64,000 nt of DNA from Nematostella vectensis (lineage: Eukaryota > Cnidaria > Anthozoa > Actiniaria > Edwardsiidae). A model generated the notes under the pieces. The model saw only the letters and a list, made by a program, of their open reading frames with translations. It was not told the DNA's origin and did not search any database. Position numbers and translations under genes: made by a program. The stretch spans positions 434,001 to 498,000 of the forward strand of contig NC_064045.1 in assembly GCF_932526225.1 (NCBI RefSeq), in the 5' to 3' direction. Below, one piece after another: positions 48,166 through 62,300 of this stretch; position 1 is the first letter of the stretch, and every line of letters begins with the position of its first letter.

Positions 48166-51010
48166 TCAGCAACTATCTGTGATAGAAGTGGCTGGCGTAA
48201 TGACAGCTTGGCTTGCTTGAATCTCTGCCTTGTATTTGGCTAGAACTAGTTCTTTGATCTCGAACGGGTAAAGGGGCCCATGCAGGTTATTTTTTTTCAC
48301 GATATACACCTTATAATTATAATTGATGTCCATCGCAATCCCTGCTTCCTAAAGATAGAGCCTAGTGCACCACTGGAGTCCAATGAACTCCGAGAAATTT
48401 AAAAATGCATACTGCTAGTTATGCCGCTGTTAATTTATCATATACCATTGTCTGGTCTCGCAAATAAATAATAAGAGATACATTATATATTTCAATATAT
48501 ACAGAAATACTTTATATATTAATATAATATAAGAGTCTCCAGACGGACTTTGAAGGCTGTTCCAAAACTGTGCTTATTATACATGTACGACCTACTTTGG
48601 GTTTAGAAGTTTGTGAGAAGTCATTGAATATCTTATTCGGTTTTGATTCTCTGGTTACTGACAAGTCCTGGTGCAGGTGCTAATGGCCAGATTAGAAGAG
48701 TTCTGGGCTCTTGTCAAAGTCGTATTCGTTTTTTTTTTTTTTCTGTGTTTTGAATAGTCCACATGGTGTTCTTTGTTGAAGGGAAGTCTCAAAACTTCTG
48801 GGTTGGACCGCATGTGGTACTTCTAAGAGCCTCTCGAGAGAACAAGCCTTATCTAGATTTTTTTGGTCCGTCCTGTCACGCCCAGGGCATGCACAAACAC
48901 GTGTGGGCACCAACCCCTATCACTTTTGTAATGGTCCTTCTTCCCTATCACAAGTCTGCTACTCATAACATTATGTGGTGTCATGGAGTAATGTACTCTA
49001 ACATGAGAGAGAAAGCGTCTTTTGTTTTCATTTTATATTGAAACCTGTGTCAACAGGTGTAAAGTGTATTAACACTAGCTTTATACCTGTAAAATATCAG
49101 CAACTATCTGTGATAGAAGTGGCTGGCGTAATGACAGCTTGGCTTGCTTGAATCTCTGCCTTGTATTTGGCTAGAACTAGTTCTTTGATCTCGAACGGGT
49201 AAAGGGGCCCATGCAGGTTATTTTTTTTTTACGATATACACCTTATAATTATAATTGATGTCCATCGCAATCCCTGCTTCCTAAAGTTAGAGCCTAGTGC
49301 ACCACTGGAGTCCAATGGACTCCGTGAAATTTAAAAATGCATACTGCTAGTTTTGCCGCTGTTAATTTATCATATACCATTGTTTGGTCTCGCAAATAAA
49401 TAATAAGAGATACATTATATATTTCAATATATACAGAAATACTTTATATGTTAATATAATATAAGAGTCTCCAGAGGGACTTTGAAGGCTGTTCCAAAAC
49501 TGTGCTTATTATACATGTACGACCTACTTTGGGTTTAGAAGTTTGTGAGAAGTCATTGAATATCTTATTCGGTTTTGATTCTCTGGTTACTGACAAGTCC
49601 TGGTGCAGGTGCCAATGGCCAGATTAGAAGAATTCTGGGCTCTTGTCAAAGTCGTATTCGTTTTTTATTTTTCGGTGTATTGAATAGTCCACATAGTGTT
49701 CTTTGTTGAAGGGAAGTCTCAAAACTTCTGGGTTGGACCGCATATGGTACTTTTAAGAGCCTTTCGAGAGAACAAGCCTTATCTAGATTTTTTTGGTCCG
49801 TCCTGTCACGCCCAGGGCATGCACAAACACGTGAGGGCACTAACCCCCATCACTTTTGTAATGGTCCTTCTTCCTTATCACAAGTCTGCTACTCAAAACA
49901 TTATGTGGTGTCATGGAGTAATGTACTCTTACATGAGAGAGAAAGCGTCTTTTGTTTTAATTTTATATTGAAACCTGAGTCAACAGGTGTAAAGTGTATT
50001 AACACTAGCTTTACACCTGTAAAATATCAGCAACTATCTGTCATAGAAGTGGCAGGCGTAAAGACAGCTTGGCTTGCTTGAATCTCTGCCTTGTATTTGG
50101 ATAGAACTAGTTCTTTGATCTCGAACGGGTAAAGGGGCCCATGCAGGTTATTTTTTTTCACGATATACACCTTATAATTATAATTGATGTCCATCGCAAT
50201 CCCTGCTTCCTAAAGTTAGAGCCTAGTGCACCACTGGAGTCCAATGGACTCCGAGAAATTTAAAAATTCATACTGCTAGTTTTGCCGCTGTTAATTTAAC
50301 ATATACCATTGTCTGGTGTTGCAAATAAATAATAAGAGATACTTTATACATTTCAATATATACAGAAATACTTTATATATTAATATAATATAAGAGTCTC
50401 CAGAGGGACTTTGAAGGCTGTTCCAAAAATGTGCTTATTAAACATGTACGACCTACTTTGGGTTTAGAAGTTTGTGAGAAGTCATTGAATATCTTATTCG
50501 GTTTTGATTTATCTGGTGTACTGACTAGTCCTGGTGCAGGTGCCAATGGCCAGATTAGAAGAGTTCTGGGCTCTTGTCAAAGTCGTATTCGTTTTTTATT
50601 TTTTGGTGTATTGAATAGTCCACATGGTGTTCTTTGTTGAAGGGAAGTCTCAAAACTTCTGGGTTGGACCGCATATGGTACTTTTAAGAGCCTTTCGAGA
50701 GAACAAGCCTTATCTAGATTTTTTTGGTCCGTCCTGTCACGCCCAGGGCATGCACAAACACGTGAGGGCACCAACCCCCATCACTTTTGTAATGGTCCCT
50801 CTTCCTTATCACAAGTCTGGTACTCTTAACATTATGTGGTGTCATGGAGTAATGTACTCTTACATGAGAGAGAAAGCGTCTTTTGTTTTAATTTTATATT
50901 GAAACCTGTGTCAACAGGTGTAAAGTGTATTAACACTAGCTTTACACCTATAAAATATCAACAACTATCTGTGATAGAAGTGGCTGGCGTAATGACAGCT
51001 TGGCTTGCTT
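47850..51010 (+). repeat. 3.2-kb block, left copy of a dispersed intra-array duplication
   Basis: This block (about 3.4 monomers) is found again about 9290 bp to the right at 57140-60300. Rare variants in both: CCAATGAACTCC, AGTTATGCCGCTG, CCAGACGGACTT, CTTTATACCTG, CTGTCATAGAAGTGGCAGGCG, GCCTTTCGAGAG, GGCACTAACCCC and GTTTTCATTTTATA. The T-run before CTGTGTTTTG is 14 here and 15 in the other copy. The offset equals ten monomers. Confidence 0.8.
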
Positions 51011-51437
51011 GAATCTCTGCCTTGTATTTGGCTAGAACTAGTTCTTTGATCTCGAACGGGTAAAGGGGCCCATGCAGGTTATTTTTTTTCACGATATACA
51101 CCTTATAATTATATTTGATGTCCATCGCAATCCCTGCTTCCTAAAGTTATAGCCTAGTGCACCACTGGAGTCCAATGGACTCCGTGAAATTTAAAAATTC
51201 ATACTGCTAGTTTTGCCGCTGTTAATTTAACATATACCATTGTCTGGTCTTGCAAATAAATAATAAGAGATACTTTATACATTTCAATATATACAGAAAT
51301 ACTTTATATATTAATATAATATAAGAGTCTCCAGAGGGACTGTGAAGGCTGTTCCAAAAATGTGCTTATTATACATGTACGACCTACTTTGGGTTTAGAA
51401 GTTTGTGAGAAGTCATTGAATATCTTATTCGGTTTTG
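50990..51437 (+). repeat. Chimeric monomer segment (conversion-like tract)
   Basis: This stretch matches the next monomer at about 51920-52365 (AAGTTATAGCC, TCCGTGAAATTTAAAAATTC, GGGACTGTGAAGG, AAAAATGTGC). Directly after it, at 51437, the sequence turns to the type III GGTTACTGACAAG while the partner is type II. Before about 50960 the two also differ (CACCTAT versus CACCTGT). A tract of about 0.4 kb bounded on both sides suggests gene conversion or a double exchange. Confidence 0.6.
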
Positions 51438-54400
51438 ATTCTCTGGTTACTGACAAGTCCTGGTGCAGGTGCTAATGGCCAGATTAGAAGAGTTCTGGGC
51501 TCTTGTCAAAGTCGTATTCGTTTTTTTTTTTCTGTGTTTTGAATAGTCCACATGGTGTTCTTTGTTGAAGGGAAGTCTCAAAACTTCTGGGTTGGACCGC
51601 ATGTGGTACTTCTAAGAGCCTCTCGAGAGAACAAGCCTTATCTAGATTTTTTTGGTCCGTCCTGTCACGCCCAGGGCATGCACAAACACGTGTGGGCACC
51701 AACCCCTATCACTTTTGTAATGGTCCTTCTTCCCTATCACAAGTCTGCTACTCATAACATTATGTGGTGTCATGGAGTAATGTACTCTAACATGAGAGAG
51801 AAAGCGTCTTTTGTTTTAATTTTATATTGAAACCTGTGTCAACAGGTGTAAAGTGTATTAACACTAGCTTTACACCTGTAAAATATCAGCAACTATCTGT
51901 GATAGAAGTGGCTGGCGTAATGACAGCTTGGCTTGCTTGAATCTCTGCCTTGTATTTGGCTAGAACTAGTTCTTTGATCTCGAACGGGTAAAGGGGCCCA
52001 TGCAGGTTATTTTTTTTCACGATATACACCTTATAATTATAATTGATGTCCATCGCAATCCCTGCTTCCTAAAGTTATAGCCTAGTGCACCACTGGAGTC
52101 CAATGGACTCCGTGAAATTTAAAAATTCATACTGCTAGTTTTGCCGCTGTTAATTTAACATATACCATTGTCTGGTCTTGCAAATAAATAATAAGAGATA
52201 CTTTATACATTTCAATATATACAGAAATACTTTATATATTAATATAATATAAGAGTCTCCAGAGGGACTGTGAAGGCTGTTCCAAAAATGTGCTTATTAT
52301 ACATGTACGACCTACTTTGGGTTTAGAAGTTTGTGAGAAGTCATTGAATATCTTATTCGGTTTTGATTTATCTGGTGTACTGACTAGTCCTGGTGCAGGT
52401 GCCAATGGCCAGATTAGAAGAGTTCTGGGCTCTTGTCAAAGTCGTATTCGTTTTTTATTTTTCGGTGTATTGAATAGTCCACATGGTGTTCTTTGTTAAA
52501 GGGAAGTCTCAAAACTTCTGGGTTGGACCGCATATGGTACTTCTAAGAGCCTCTCGAGAGAACCAGCCTTATCTAGATTTTTTTGGTCCGTCCTGTCACG
52601 CCCAGGGCATGCACAAACACGTGTGGGCCGCACCCAACTTCACTTTTGTAATGGTCCCTCTTCCTTATCACAAGTCTGGTACTCTTAACATTATGTGGTG
52701 TCATGGAGTAATGTACTCTTACATGAGAGAGAAAGCGTCTTTTGTTTTAATTTTATATTGAAACCTGTGTCAACAGGTGTAAAGTGTATTTACACTAGCT
52801 TTACACCTATAAAATATCAACAACTATCTGTGATAGAAGTGGCTGGCGTAATGACAGCTTGGCTTGCTTGAATCTGCCTTGTATTTGGCTAGAACTAGTT
52901 CTTTGATCTCGAACGGGTAAAGAGGCCCATGCTGGTTATTTTTTTTCACGATATACACCTTATAATTATAATTGATGTCCATCGCAATCCCTGCTTCCTA
53001 AAGTTATAGCCTAGTGCACCACTGGAGTCCAATGGACTCCGAGAAATTTAAAAATGCATACTGCTAGTTTTGCCGCTGTTAATTTATCATATACCATTGT
53101 CTGGTCTCGCAAATAAATAATAAGAGATACATTATATATTTCAATATATACAGAAATACTTTATATATTAATATAATATAAGAGTCTCCAGAGGGACTTT
53201 GAAGGCTGTTCCAAACTGTGCTTATTATACATGTACGACCTACTTTGGGTTTAGAAGTTTGTGAGAAGTCATTGAATATCTTATTCGGTTTTGATTCTCT
53301 GGTTACTGACAAGTCCTGGTGCAGGTGCTAATGGCCAGATTAGAAGAGTTCTGGGCTGTTGTCAAAGTCGTATTCGTTTTTTTTTTTGGTGTTTTGAATA
53401 GTCCACATGGTGTTCTTTGTTGAAGGGAAGTCTCAAAACTTCTGGGTTGGACCGCATATGGTACTTCTAAGAGCCTCTCGAGAGAACAAGCCTTATCTAG
53501 ATTTTTTTGGTCCGTCCTGTCACGCCCAGGGCATGCACAAACACGTGTGGGCACCAACCCCTATCACTTTAGTAATGGTCCTTCTTCCCTATCACAAGTC
53601 TGCTACTCATAACATTATGTGGTGTCATGGAGTAATGTACTCTAACATGAGAGAGAAAGCGTCTTTTGTTTTCATTTTATATTGAAACCTGTGTCAACAG
53701 GTGTAAAGTGTATTAACACTAGCTTTACACCTGTAAAATATCAGCAACTATCTGTGATAGAAGTGGCTGGCGTAATGACAGCTTGGCTTGCTTGAATCTC
53801 TGCCTTGTATTTGGCTAGAACTAGTTCTTTGATATCGAACGGGTAAAGGGGCCCATGCAGGTTATTTTTTTTTTACGATATACACCTTATAATTATAATT
53901 GATGTCCATCGCAATCCCTACTTCCTAAAGTTAGAGCCTAGTGCACCACTGGAGTCCAATGGACTCCGTGAAATTTAAAAATGCATACCGCTAGTTTTGC
54001 CGCTGTTAATTTATCATATACCATTGTTTGGTCTCGCAAATAAATAATAAGAGATACATTATATATTTCAATATATACAGCAATACTTTATATGTTAATA
54101 TAATATAAGAGTCTCCAGAGGGACTTTGAAGGCTGTTCCAAAACTGTGCTTATTATACATGTACGACCTACTTTGGGTTTAGAAGTTTGTGAGAAGTCAA
54201 TGAATATCTTATTCGGTTTTGATTCTCTGGTTACTGACAAGTCCTGGTGCAGGTGCAAATGGCCAGATTAGAAGAATTCTGGGCTCTTGTCAAAGTCGTA
54301 TTCGTTTTTTATTTTTCGGTGTATTGAATAGTCCACATAGTGTTCTTTGTTGAAGGGAAGTCTCAAAACTTTTGGGTTGGACCGCATATGGTACTTCTAA

Positions 54401-57140
54401 GAGCCTCTCGAGAGAACAAGCCTTATCTAGATTTTTTTGGTCCGTCCTGTCACGCCCAGGGCATGCACAAACACGTGAGGGCACCAGCCCCCATCACTTT
54501 TGTAATGGTCCTTCTTCCTTATCACAAGTCTGCTACTCATAACATTATGTGGTGTCATGGAGTAATGTACTCTTACATGAGAGAGAAAGCGTCTTTTGTT
54601 TTAATTTTATATTGAAACCTGTGTCAACAGGTGTAAAGTGTATTAACACTAGCTTTACACCTATAAAATATCAACAACTATCTGTGATAGAAGTGGCTGG
54701 CGTAATGACAGCTTGGCTTGCTTGAATCTGCCTTGTATTTGGCTAGAACTAGTTCTTTGATCTCGAACAGGTAAAGGGGCCCATGCAGGTTATTTTTTTT
54801 CACGATATACACCTTATAATTATAATTGATGTCCATCGCAATCCCTGCTTCCTAAAGTTAGAGCCTAGTGCACCACTGGAGTCCAATGGACTCCGAGAAA
54901 TTTAAAAATGCATACTGCTAGTTTTGCCGCTGTTAATTTATCATATACCATTGTCTGGTCTCGCAAATAAATAATAAGAGATACATTATATATTTCAATA
55001 TATACAGAAATACTTTATATATTAATATAATATAAGAGTCTCCAGAGGGACTTTGAAGGCTGTTCCAAAACTGTGCTTATTATACATGTACGACCTACTT
55101 TGGGTTTAGAAGTTTGTGAGAAGTCATTGAATATCTTATTCGGTTTTGATTCTCTGGTTACTGACAAGTCCTGGTGCAGGTGCTAATGGCCAGATTAGAA
55201 GAGTTTTTGGCTCTTGTCAAAGTAGTATTCGTTTTTTTTTCGGTGTTTTGAATAGTCCACATGGTGTTCTTTGTTGAAGGGAAGTCTCAAAACTTCTGGG
55301 TTGGACCGCATGTGGTACTTCTAAGAGCCTCTCGAGAGAACAAGCCTTATCTAGATTTTTTTGGTCCGTCCTGTCACGCCCAGGGCATGCACAAACACGT
55401 GTGGGCCGCACCCACCATCACTTTTGTAATGGTCCCTCTTCCTTATCACAAGTCTGGTACTCTTTACATTATGTGGTGTCATGGAGTAATGTACTCTTAC
55501 ATGAGAGAGAAAGCGTCTTTTGTTTTAATTTTATATTGAAACCTGTGTCAACAGGTGTAAAGTGTATTAACACTAGCTTTACACCTGTAAAATATCAGCA
55601 ACTATCTGTGATAGAAGTGGCTGGCGTAATGACAGCTTGGCTTGCTTGAATCTCTGCCTTGTATTTGGCTAGAACTAGTTCTTTGATCTCGAACGGGTAA
55701 AGGGGCCCATGCAGGTTATTTTTTTTTTACGATATACACCTTATGATTATAATTGATGTTCATCGCAATCCCTGCTTCCTAAAGTTAGAGCCTAGTGCAC
55801 CACTGGAGTCCAATGGACTCCGTGAAATTTAAAAATGCATACCGCTAGTTTTGCCGCTGTTAATTTGTCATATACCATTGTTTGGTCTCGCCAATAAATA
55901 ATAAGAGATACATTATATATCTCAATATATACAGCAATACTTTATATGTTAATATAATATAAGAGTCTCCAGAGGGACTTTGAAGGCTGTTCCAAAACTG
56001 TGCTTATTATACATGTACGACCTACTTTGGGTTTAGAAGTTTGTGAGAAGTCATTGAATATCTTATTCGGTTTTGATTCTCTGGTTACTGACAAGTTCTG
56101 GTGCAGGTGCCAATGGCCAGATTAGAAGAATTCTGGGCTCTTGTCAAAGTCGTATTCGTTTTTTATTTTTCGGTGTATTGAATAGTCCACATAGTGTTCT
56201 TTGTTGAAGGGAAGTCTCAAAACTTCTGGGTTGGACCGCATATGGTACTTTTAAGAGCCTCTCGAGAGAACAAGCCTTATCTAGATTTTTTTGGTCCGTC
56301 CTGTCACGCCCAGGGCATGCACAAACACGTGAGGGCACCAACCCCCATCACTTTTGTAATGGTCCTTCTTCCTTATCACAAGTCTGCTACTCAAAACATT
56401 ATGTGGTGTCATGGAGTAATGTACTCTTACATGAGAGAGAAAGCGTCTTTTGTTTTAATTTTATATTGAAACCTGAGTCAACAGGTGTAAAGTGTATTAA
56501 AACTAGCTTTACACCTGTAAAATATCAGCAACTACCTGTGATAGAAGTGGCTGGCGTAAAGACAGCTTGGCTTGCTTGAATCTCTGCCTTGTATTTGGAT
56601 AGAACTAGTTCTTTGATCTCGAACGGGTAAAGGGGCCCATGCAGGTTATTTTTTTTCACGATATACACCTTATAATTATAATTGATGTCCATCGCAATCC
56701 CTGCTTCCTAAAGTTAGAGCCTAGTGCACCACTGGAGTCCAATGGACTCCGAGAAATTTAAAAATTCATACTGCTAGTTTTGCCGCTGTTAATTTAACAT
56801 ATACCATTGTCTGGTGTTGCAAATAAATAATAAGAGATACTTTATACATTTCAATATATACAGAAATACTTTATATATTAATATAATATAAGAGTCTCCA
56901 GAGGGACTTTGAAGTCTGTTCCAAAAATGTGCTTATTATACATGTACGACCTACTTTGGGTTTAGAAGTTTGTGAGAAGTCATTGAATATCTTATTCGGT
57001 TTTGATTTATCTGGTGTACTGACTAGTCCTGGTGCAGGTGCCAATGGCCAGATTAGAAGAGTTTTGGGCTCTTGTCAAAGTCGTATTCGTTTTTTATTTT
57101 TCGGTGTATTGAATAGTCCACATGGTGTTCTTTGTTAAAG
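51010..57140 (+). repeat. Mixed monomers between the two copies of the 3.2-kb block
   Basis: Landmarks 51552, 52483, 53407, 54337, 55261 and 56191. Types II and III alternate irregularly. The copies near 51.1-52.8 kb resemble 61.6-63.0 kb (AAGTTATAGCC, GACTGTGAAGG; 52290 versus 62504, an 11-monomer offset). The copy near 53.2 kb has lost bases (GTTCCAAACTG, CGTTTTTTTTTTTGGTG). The copy near 55.87-55.93 kb has private changes (TTTGTCATATACC, CGCCAATAAATA, ATATCTCAATA). Nothing but satellite is seen. Confidence 0.6.
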
Positions 57141-60100
57141 GGAAGTCTCAAAACTTCTGGGTTGGACCGCATATGGTACTTCTAAGAGCCTCTCGAGAGA
57201 ACCAGCCTTATCTAGATTTTTTTGGTCCGTCCTGTCACGCCCAGGGCATGCACAAACACGTGTGGGCCGCACCCACCATCACTTTTGTAATGGTCCCTCT
57301 TCCTTATCACAAGTCTGGTACTCTTAACATTATGTGGTGTCATGGAGTAATGTACTCTTACATGAGAGAGAAAGCGTCTTTTGTTTTAATTTTATATTGA
57401 AACCTGTGTCAACAGGTGTAAAGTGTATTAACACTAGCTTTACACCTGTAAAATATCAGCAACTATCTGTGATAGAAGTGGCTGGCGTAATGACAGCTTG
57501 GCTTGCTTGAATCTCTGCCTTGTATTTGGCTAGAACTAGTTCTTTGATCTCGAACGGGTAAAGGGGCCCATGCAGGTTATTTTTTTTCACGATATACACC
57601 TTATAATTATAATTGATATCCATCGCAATCCCTGCTTCCTAAAGATAGAGCCTAGTGCACCACTGGAGTCCAATGAACTCCGAGAAATTTAAAAATGCAT
57701 ACTGCTAGTTATGCCGCTGTTAATTTATCATATACCATTGTCTGGTCTCGCAAATAAATAATAAGAGATACATTATATATTTCAATATATACAGAAATAC
57801 TTTATATATTAATATAATATAAGAGTCTCCAGACGGACTTTGAAGGCTGTTCCAAAACTGTGCTTATTATACATGTACGACCTACTTTGGGTTTAGAAGT
57901 TTGTGAGAAGTCATTGAATATCTTATTCGGTTTTGATTCTCTGGTTACTGACAAGTCCTGGTGCAGGTGCTAATGGCCAGATTAGAAGAGTTCTGGGCTC
58001 TTGTCAAAGTCGTATTCGTTTTTTTTTTTTTTTCTGTGTTTTGAATAGTCCACATGGTGTTCTTTGTTGAAGGGAAGTCTCAAAACTTCTGGGTTGGACC
58101 GCATGTGGTACTTCTAAGAGCCTCTCGAGAGAACAAGCCTTATCTAGATTTTTTTGGTCCGTCCTGTCACGCCCAGGGCATGCACAAACACGTGTGGGCA
58201 CCAACCCCTATCACTTTTGTAATGGTCCTTCTTCCCTATCACAAGTCTGCTACTCATAACATTATGTGGTGTCATGGAGTAATGTACTCTAACATGAGAG
58301 AGAAAGCGTCTTTTGTTTTCATTTTATATTGAAACCTGTGTCAACAGGTGTAAAGTGTATTAACACTAGCTTTATACCTGTAAAATATCAGCAACTATCT
58401 GTGATAGAAGTGGCTGGCGTAATGACAGCTTGGCTTGCTTGAATCTCTGCCTTGTATTTGGCTAGAACTAGTTCTTTGATCTCGAACGGGTAAAGGGGCC
58501 CATGCAGGTTATTTTTTTTTACGATATACACCTTATAATTATAATTGATGTCCATCGCAATCCCTGCTTCCTAAAGTTAGAGCCTAGTGCACCACTGGAG
58601 TCCAATGGACTCCGTGAAATTTAAAAATGCATACTGCTAGTTTTGCCGCTGTTAATTTATCATATACCATTGTTTGGTCTCGCAAATAAATAATAAGAGA
58701 TACATTATATATTTCAATATATACAGAAATACTTTATATGTTAATATAATATAAGAGTCTCCAGAGGGACTTTGAAGGCTGTTCCAAAACTGTGCTTATT
58801 ATACATGTACGACCTACTTTGGGTTTAGAAGTTTGTGAGAAGTCATTGAATATCTTATTCGGTTTTGATTCTCTGGTTACTGACAAGTCCTGGTGCAGGT
58901 GCCAATGGCCAGATTAGAAGAATTCTGGGCTCTTGTCAAAGTCGTATTCGTTTTTTATTTTTCGGTGTATTGAATAGTCCACATAGTGTTCTTTGTTGAA
59001 GGGAAGTCTCAAAACTTCTGGGTTGGACCGCATATGGTACTTTTAAGAGCCTTTCGAGAGAACAAGCCTTATCTAGATTTTTTTGGCCCGTCCTGTCACG
59101 CCCAGGGCATGCACAAACACGTGAGGGCACTAACCCCCATCACTTTTGTAATGGTCCTTCTTCCTTATCACAAGTCTGCTACTCAAAACATTATGTGGTG
59201 TCATGGAGTAATGTACTCTTACATGAGAGAGAAAGCGTCTTTTGTTTTAATTTTATATTGAAACCTGAGTCAACAGGTGTAAAGTGTATTAACACTAGCT
59301 TTACACCTGTAAAATATCAGCAACTATCTGTCATAGAAGTGGCAGGCGTAAAGACAGCTTGGCTTGCTTGAATCTCTGCCTTGTATTTGGATAGAACTAG
59401 TTCTTTGATCTCGAACGGGTAAAGGGGCCCATGCAGGTTATTTTTTTTCACGATATACACCTTATAATTATAATTGATGTCCATCGCAATCCCTGCTTCC
59501 TAAAGTTAGAGCCTAGTGCACCACTGGAGTCCAATGGACTCCGAGAAATTTTAAAATTCATACTGCTAGTTTTGCCGCTGTTAATTTAACATATACCATT
59601 GTCTGGTGTTGCAAATAAATAATAAGAGATACTTTATACATTTCAATATATACAGAAATACTTTATATATTAATATAATATAAGAGTCTCCAGAGGGACT
59701 TTGAAGGCTGTTCCAAAAATGTGCTTATTATACATGTACGACCTACTTTGGGTTTAGAAGTTTGTGAGAAGTCATTGAATATCTTATTCGGTTTTGATTT
59801 ATCTGGTGTACTGACTAGTCCTGCTGCAGGTGCCAATGGCCAGATTAGAAGAGTTCTGGGCTCTTGTCAAAGTCGTATTCGTTTTTTATTTTTCGGTGTA
59901 TTGAATAGTCCACATGGTGTTCTTTGTTGAAGGGAAGTCTCAAAACTTCTGGGTTGGACCGCATATGGTACTTTTAAGAGCCTTTCGAGAGAACAAGCCT
60001 TATCTAGATTTTTTTGGTCCGTCCTGTCACGCCCAGGGCATGCACAAACACGTGAGGGCACCAACCCCCATCACTTTTGTAATGGTCCCTCTTCCTTATC

Positions 60101-60300
60101 ACAAGTCTGGTACTCTTAACATTATGTGGTGTCATGGAGTAATGTACTCTTACATGAGAGAGAAAGCGTCTTTTGTTTTAATTTTATATTGAAACCTGTG
60201 TCAACAGGTGTAAAGTGTATTAACACTAGCTTTACACCTATAAAATATCAACAACTATCTGTGATAGAAGTGGCTGGCGTAATGACAGCTTGGCTTGCTT
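57140..60300 (+). repeat. 3.2-kb block, right copy of the dispersed intra-array duplication
   Basis: This is the partner of 47850-51010 at an offset of about 9290 bp, sharing the eight rare variants listed there. Its own singletons include TTGATATCCATC near 57614, TTTTGGCCCGTCC near 59082 and GTCCTGCTGCAGG near 59818. It ends where GAATCTGTCTTG at 60302 replaces GAATCTCTGCCTTG. Confidence 0.8.
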
Positions 60301-60458
60301 GAATCTGTCTTGTATTTGGCTAGAACTAGTTCTTTGATCTCGAACGGGTAAAGGGGCCCATGCAGGTTATTTTTTTTCACGATATACACCTTATAATTAT
60401 AATTGATGTCCATCGCAATCCCTGCTTCCTAAAGTTAGAGCCTAGTGCACCACTGGAG

Positions 60459-62300
60459 TCTAATGGACACCGAGAAATTTAAAAATGCATACTGCTAGTT
60501 TTGCCGCTGTTAATTTATCATATACCATTGTCTGGTCTCGCAAATAAATAATAAGAGATACATTATATATTTCAATATATACAGAAATACTTTATATATT
60601 AATATAATATAAGAGTCTCCAGAGGGACTTTGAAGGCTGTTCCAAAACTGTGCTTATTATACATGTACGACCTACTTTGGGTTTAGAAGTTTGTGAGAAG
60701 TCATTGAATATCTTATTCGGTTTTGATTCTCTGGTTACTGACAAGTCCTGGTGCAGGTGCTAATGGCCAGATTAGAAGAGTTCTGGGCTCTTGTCAAAGT
60801 CGTATTCGTTTTTTTTTTCTGTGTTTTGAATAGTCCACATGGTGTTCTTTGTTGAAGGGAAGTCTCAAAACTTCTGGGTTGGACCGCATGTGGTACTTCT
60901 AAGAGCCTCTCGAGAGAACAAGCCTTATCTAGATTTTTTTGGTCCGTCCTGTCACGCCCAGGGCATGCACAAACACGTGGGGGCACCAACCCCTATCACT
61001 TTTGTAATGGTCCTTCTTCCCTATCACAAGTCTGCTACTCATAACATTATGTGGTGTCATGGAGTAATGTACTCTAACATGAGAGAGAAAGCGTCTTTTG
61101 TTTTAATTTTATATTGAAACCTGTGTCAACAGGTGTAAAGTGTATTAACACTAGCTTTACACCTGTAAAATATCAGCAACTATCTGTGATAGAAGTGGCT
61201 GGCGTAATGACAGCTTGGCTTGCTTGAATCTCTGCCTTGTATTTGGCTAGAACTAGTTCTTTGATCTCGAACGGGTAAAGGGGCCCATGCAGGTTATTTT
61301 TTTTCACGATATACACCTTATAATTATAATTGATGTCCATCGCAATCCCTGCTTCCTAAATTTAGAGCCTAGTGCACCACTGGAGTCTAATGGACACCGA
61401 GAAATTTAAAAATGCATACTGCTAGTTTTGCCGCTGTTAATTTATCATATACCATTGTCTGGTCTCGCAAATAAATAATAAGAGATACATTATATATTTC
61501 AATATATACAGAAATACTTTATATATTAATATAATATAAGAGTCTCCAGAGGGACTTTGAAGGCTGTTCCAAAACTGTGCTTATTATACATGTACGACCT
61601 ACTTTGGGTTTAGAAGTTTGTGAGAAGTCATTGAATATCTTATTCGGTTTTGATTCTCTGGTTACTGACAAGTCCTGGTGCAGGTGCTAATGGCCAGATT
61701 AGAAGAGTTCTGGGCTCTTGTCAAAGTCGTATTCGTTTTTTTTTTCTGTGTTTTGAATAGTCCACATGGTGTTCTTTGTTGAAGGGAAGTCTCAAAACTT
61801 CTGGGTTGGACCGCATGTGGTACTTCTAAGAGCCTCTCGAGAGAACAAGCCTTATCTAGATTTTTTTGGTCCGTCCTGTCACGCCCAGGGCATGCACAAA
61901 CACGTGTGGGCACCAACCCCTATCACTTTTGTAATGGTCCTTCTTCCCTATCACAAGTCTGCTACTCATAACATTATGTGGTGTCATGGAGTAATGTACT
62001 CTAACATGAGAGAAAAAGCGTCTTTTGTTTTAATTTTATATTGAAACCTGTGTCAACAGGTGTAAAGTGTATTAACACTAGCTTTACACCTGTAAAATAT
62101 CAGCAACTATCTGTGATAGAAGTGGCTGGCGTAATGACAGCTTGGCTTGCTTGAATCTCTGCCTTGTATTTGGCTAGAACTAGTTCTTTGATCTCGAACG
62201 GGTAAAGGGGCCCATGCAGGTTATTTTTTTTCACGATATACACCTTATAATTATAATTGATGTCCATCGCAATCCCTGCTTCCTAAAGTTATAGCCTAGT
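60459..62300 (+). repeat. Near-identical adjacent monomer pair (927-bp offset)
   Basis: Both copies carry GGAGTCTAATGGACACCG (60457 and 61383) and the shorter T-run before CTGTGTTTTG. Landmarks are 60839 and 61766. Few singletons separate them: CACGTGGGGGC near 60976, CTAAATTTAGAG near 61356 and GAGAGAAAAAGCG near 62008. This is a recent one-monomer duplication of a type III copy. Confidence 0.7.
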
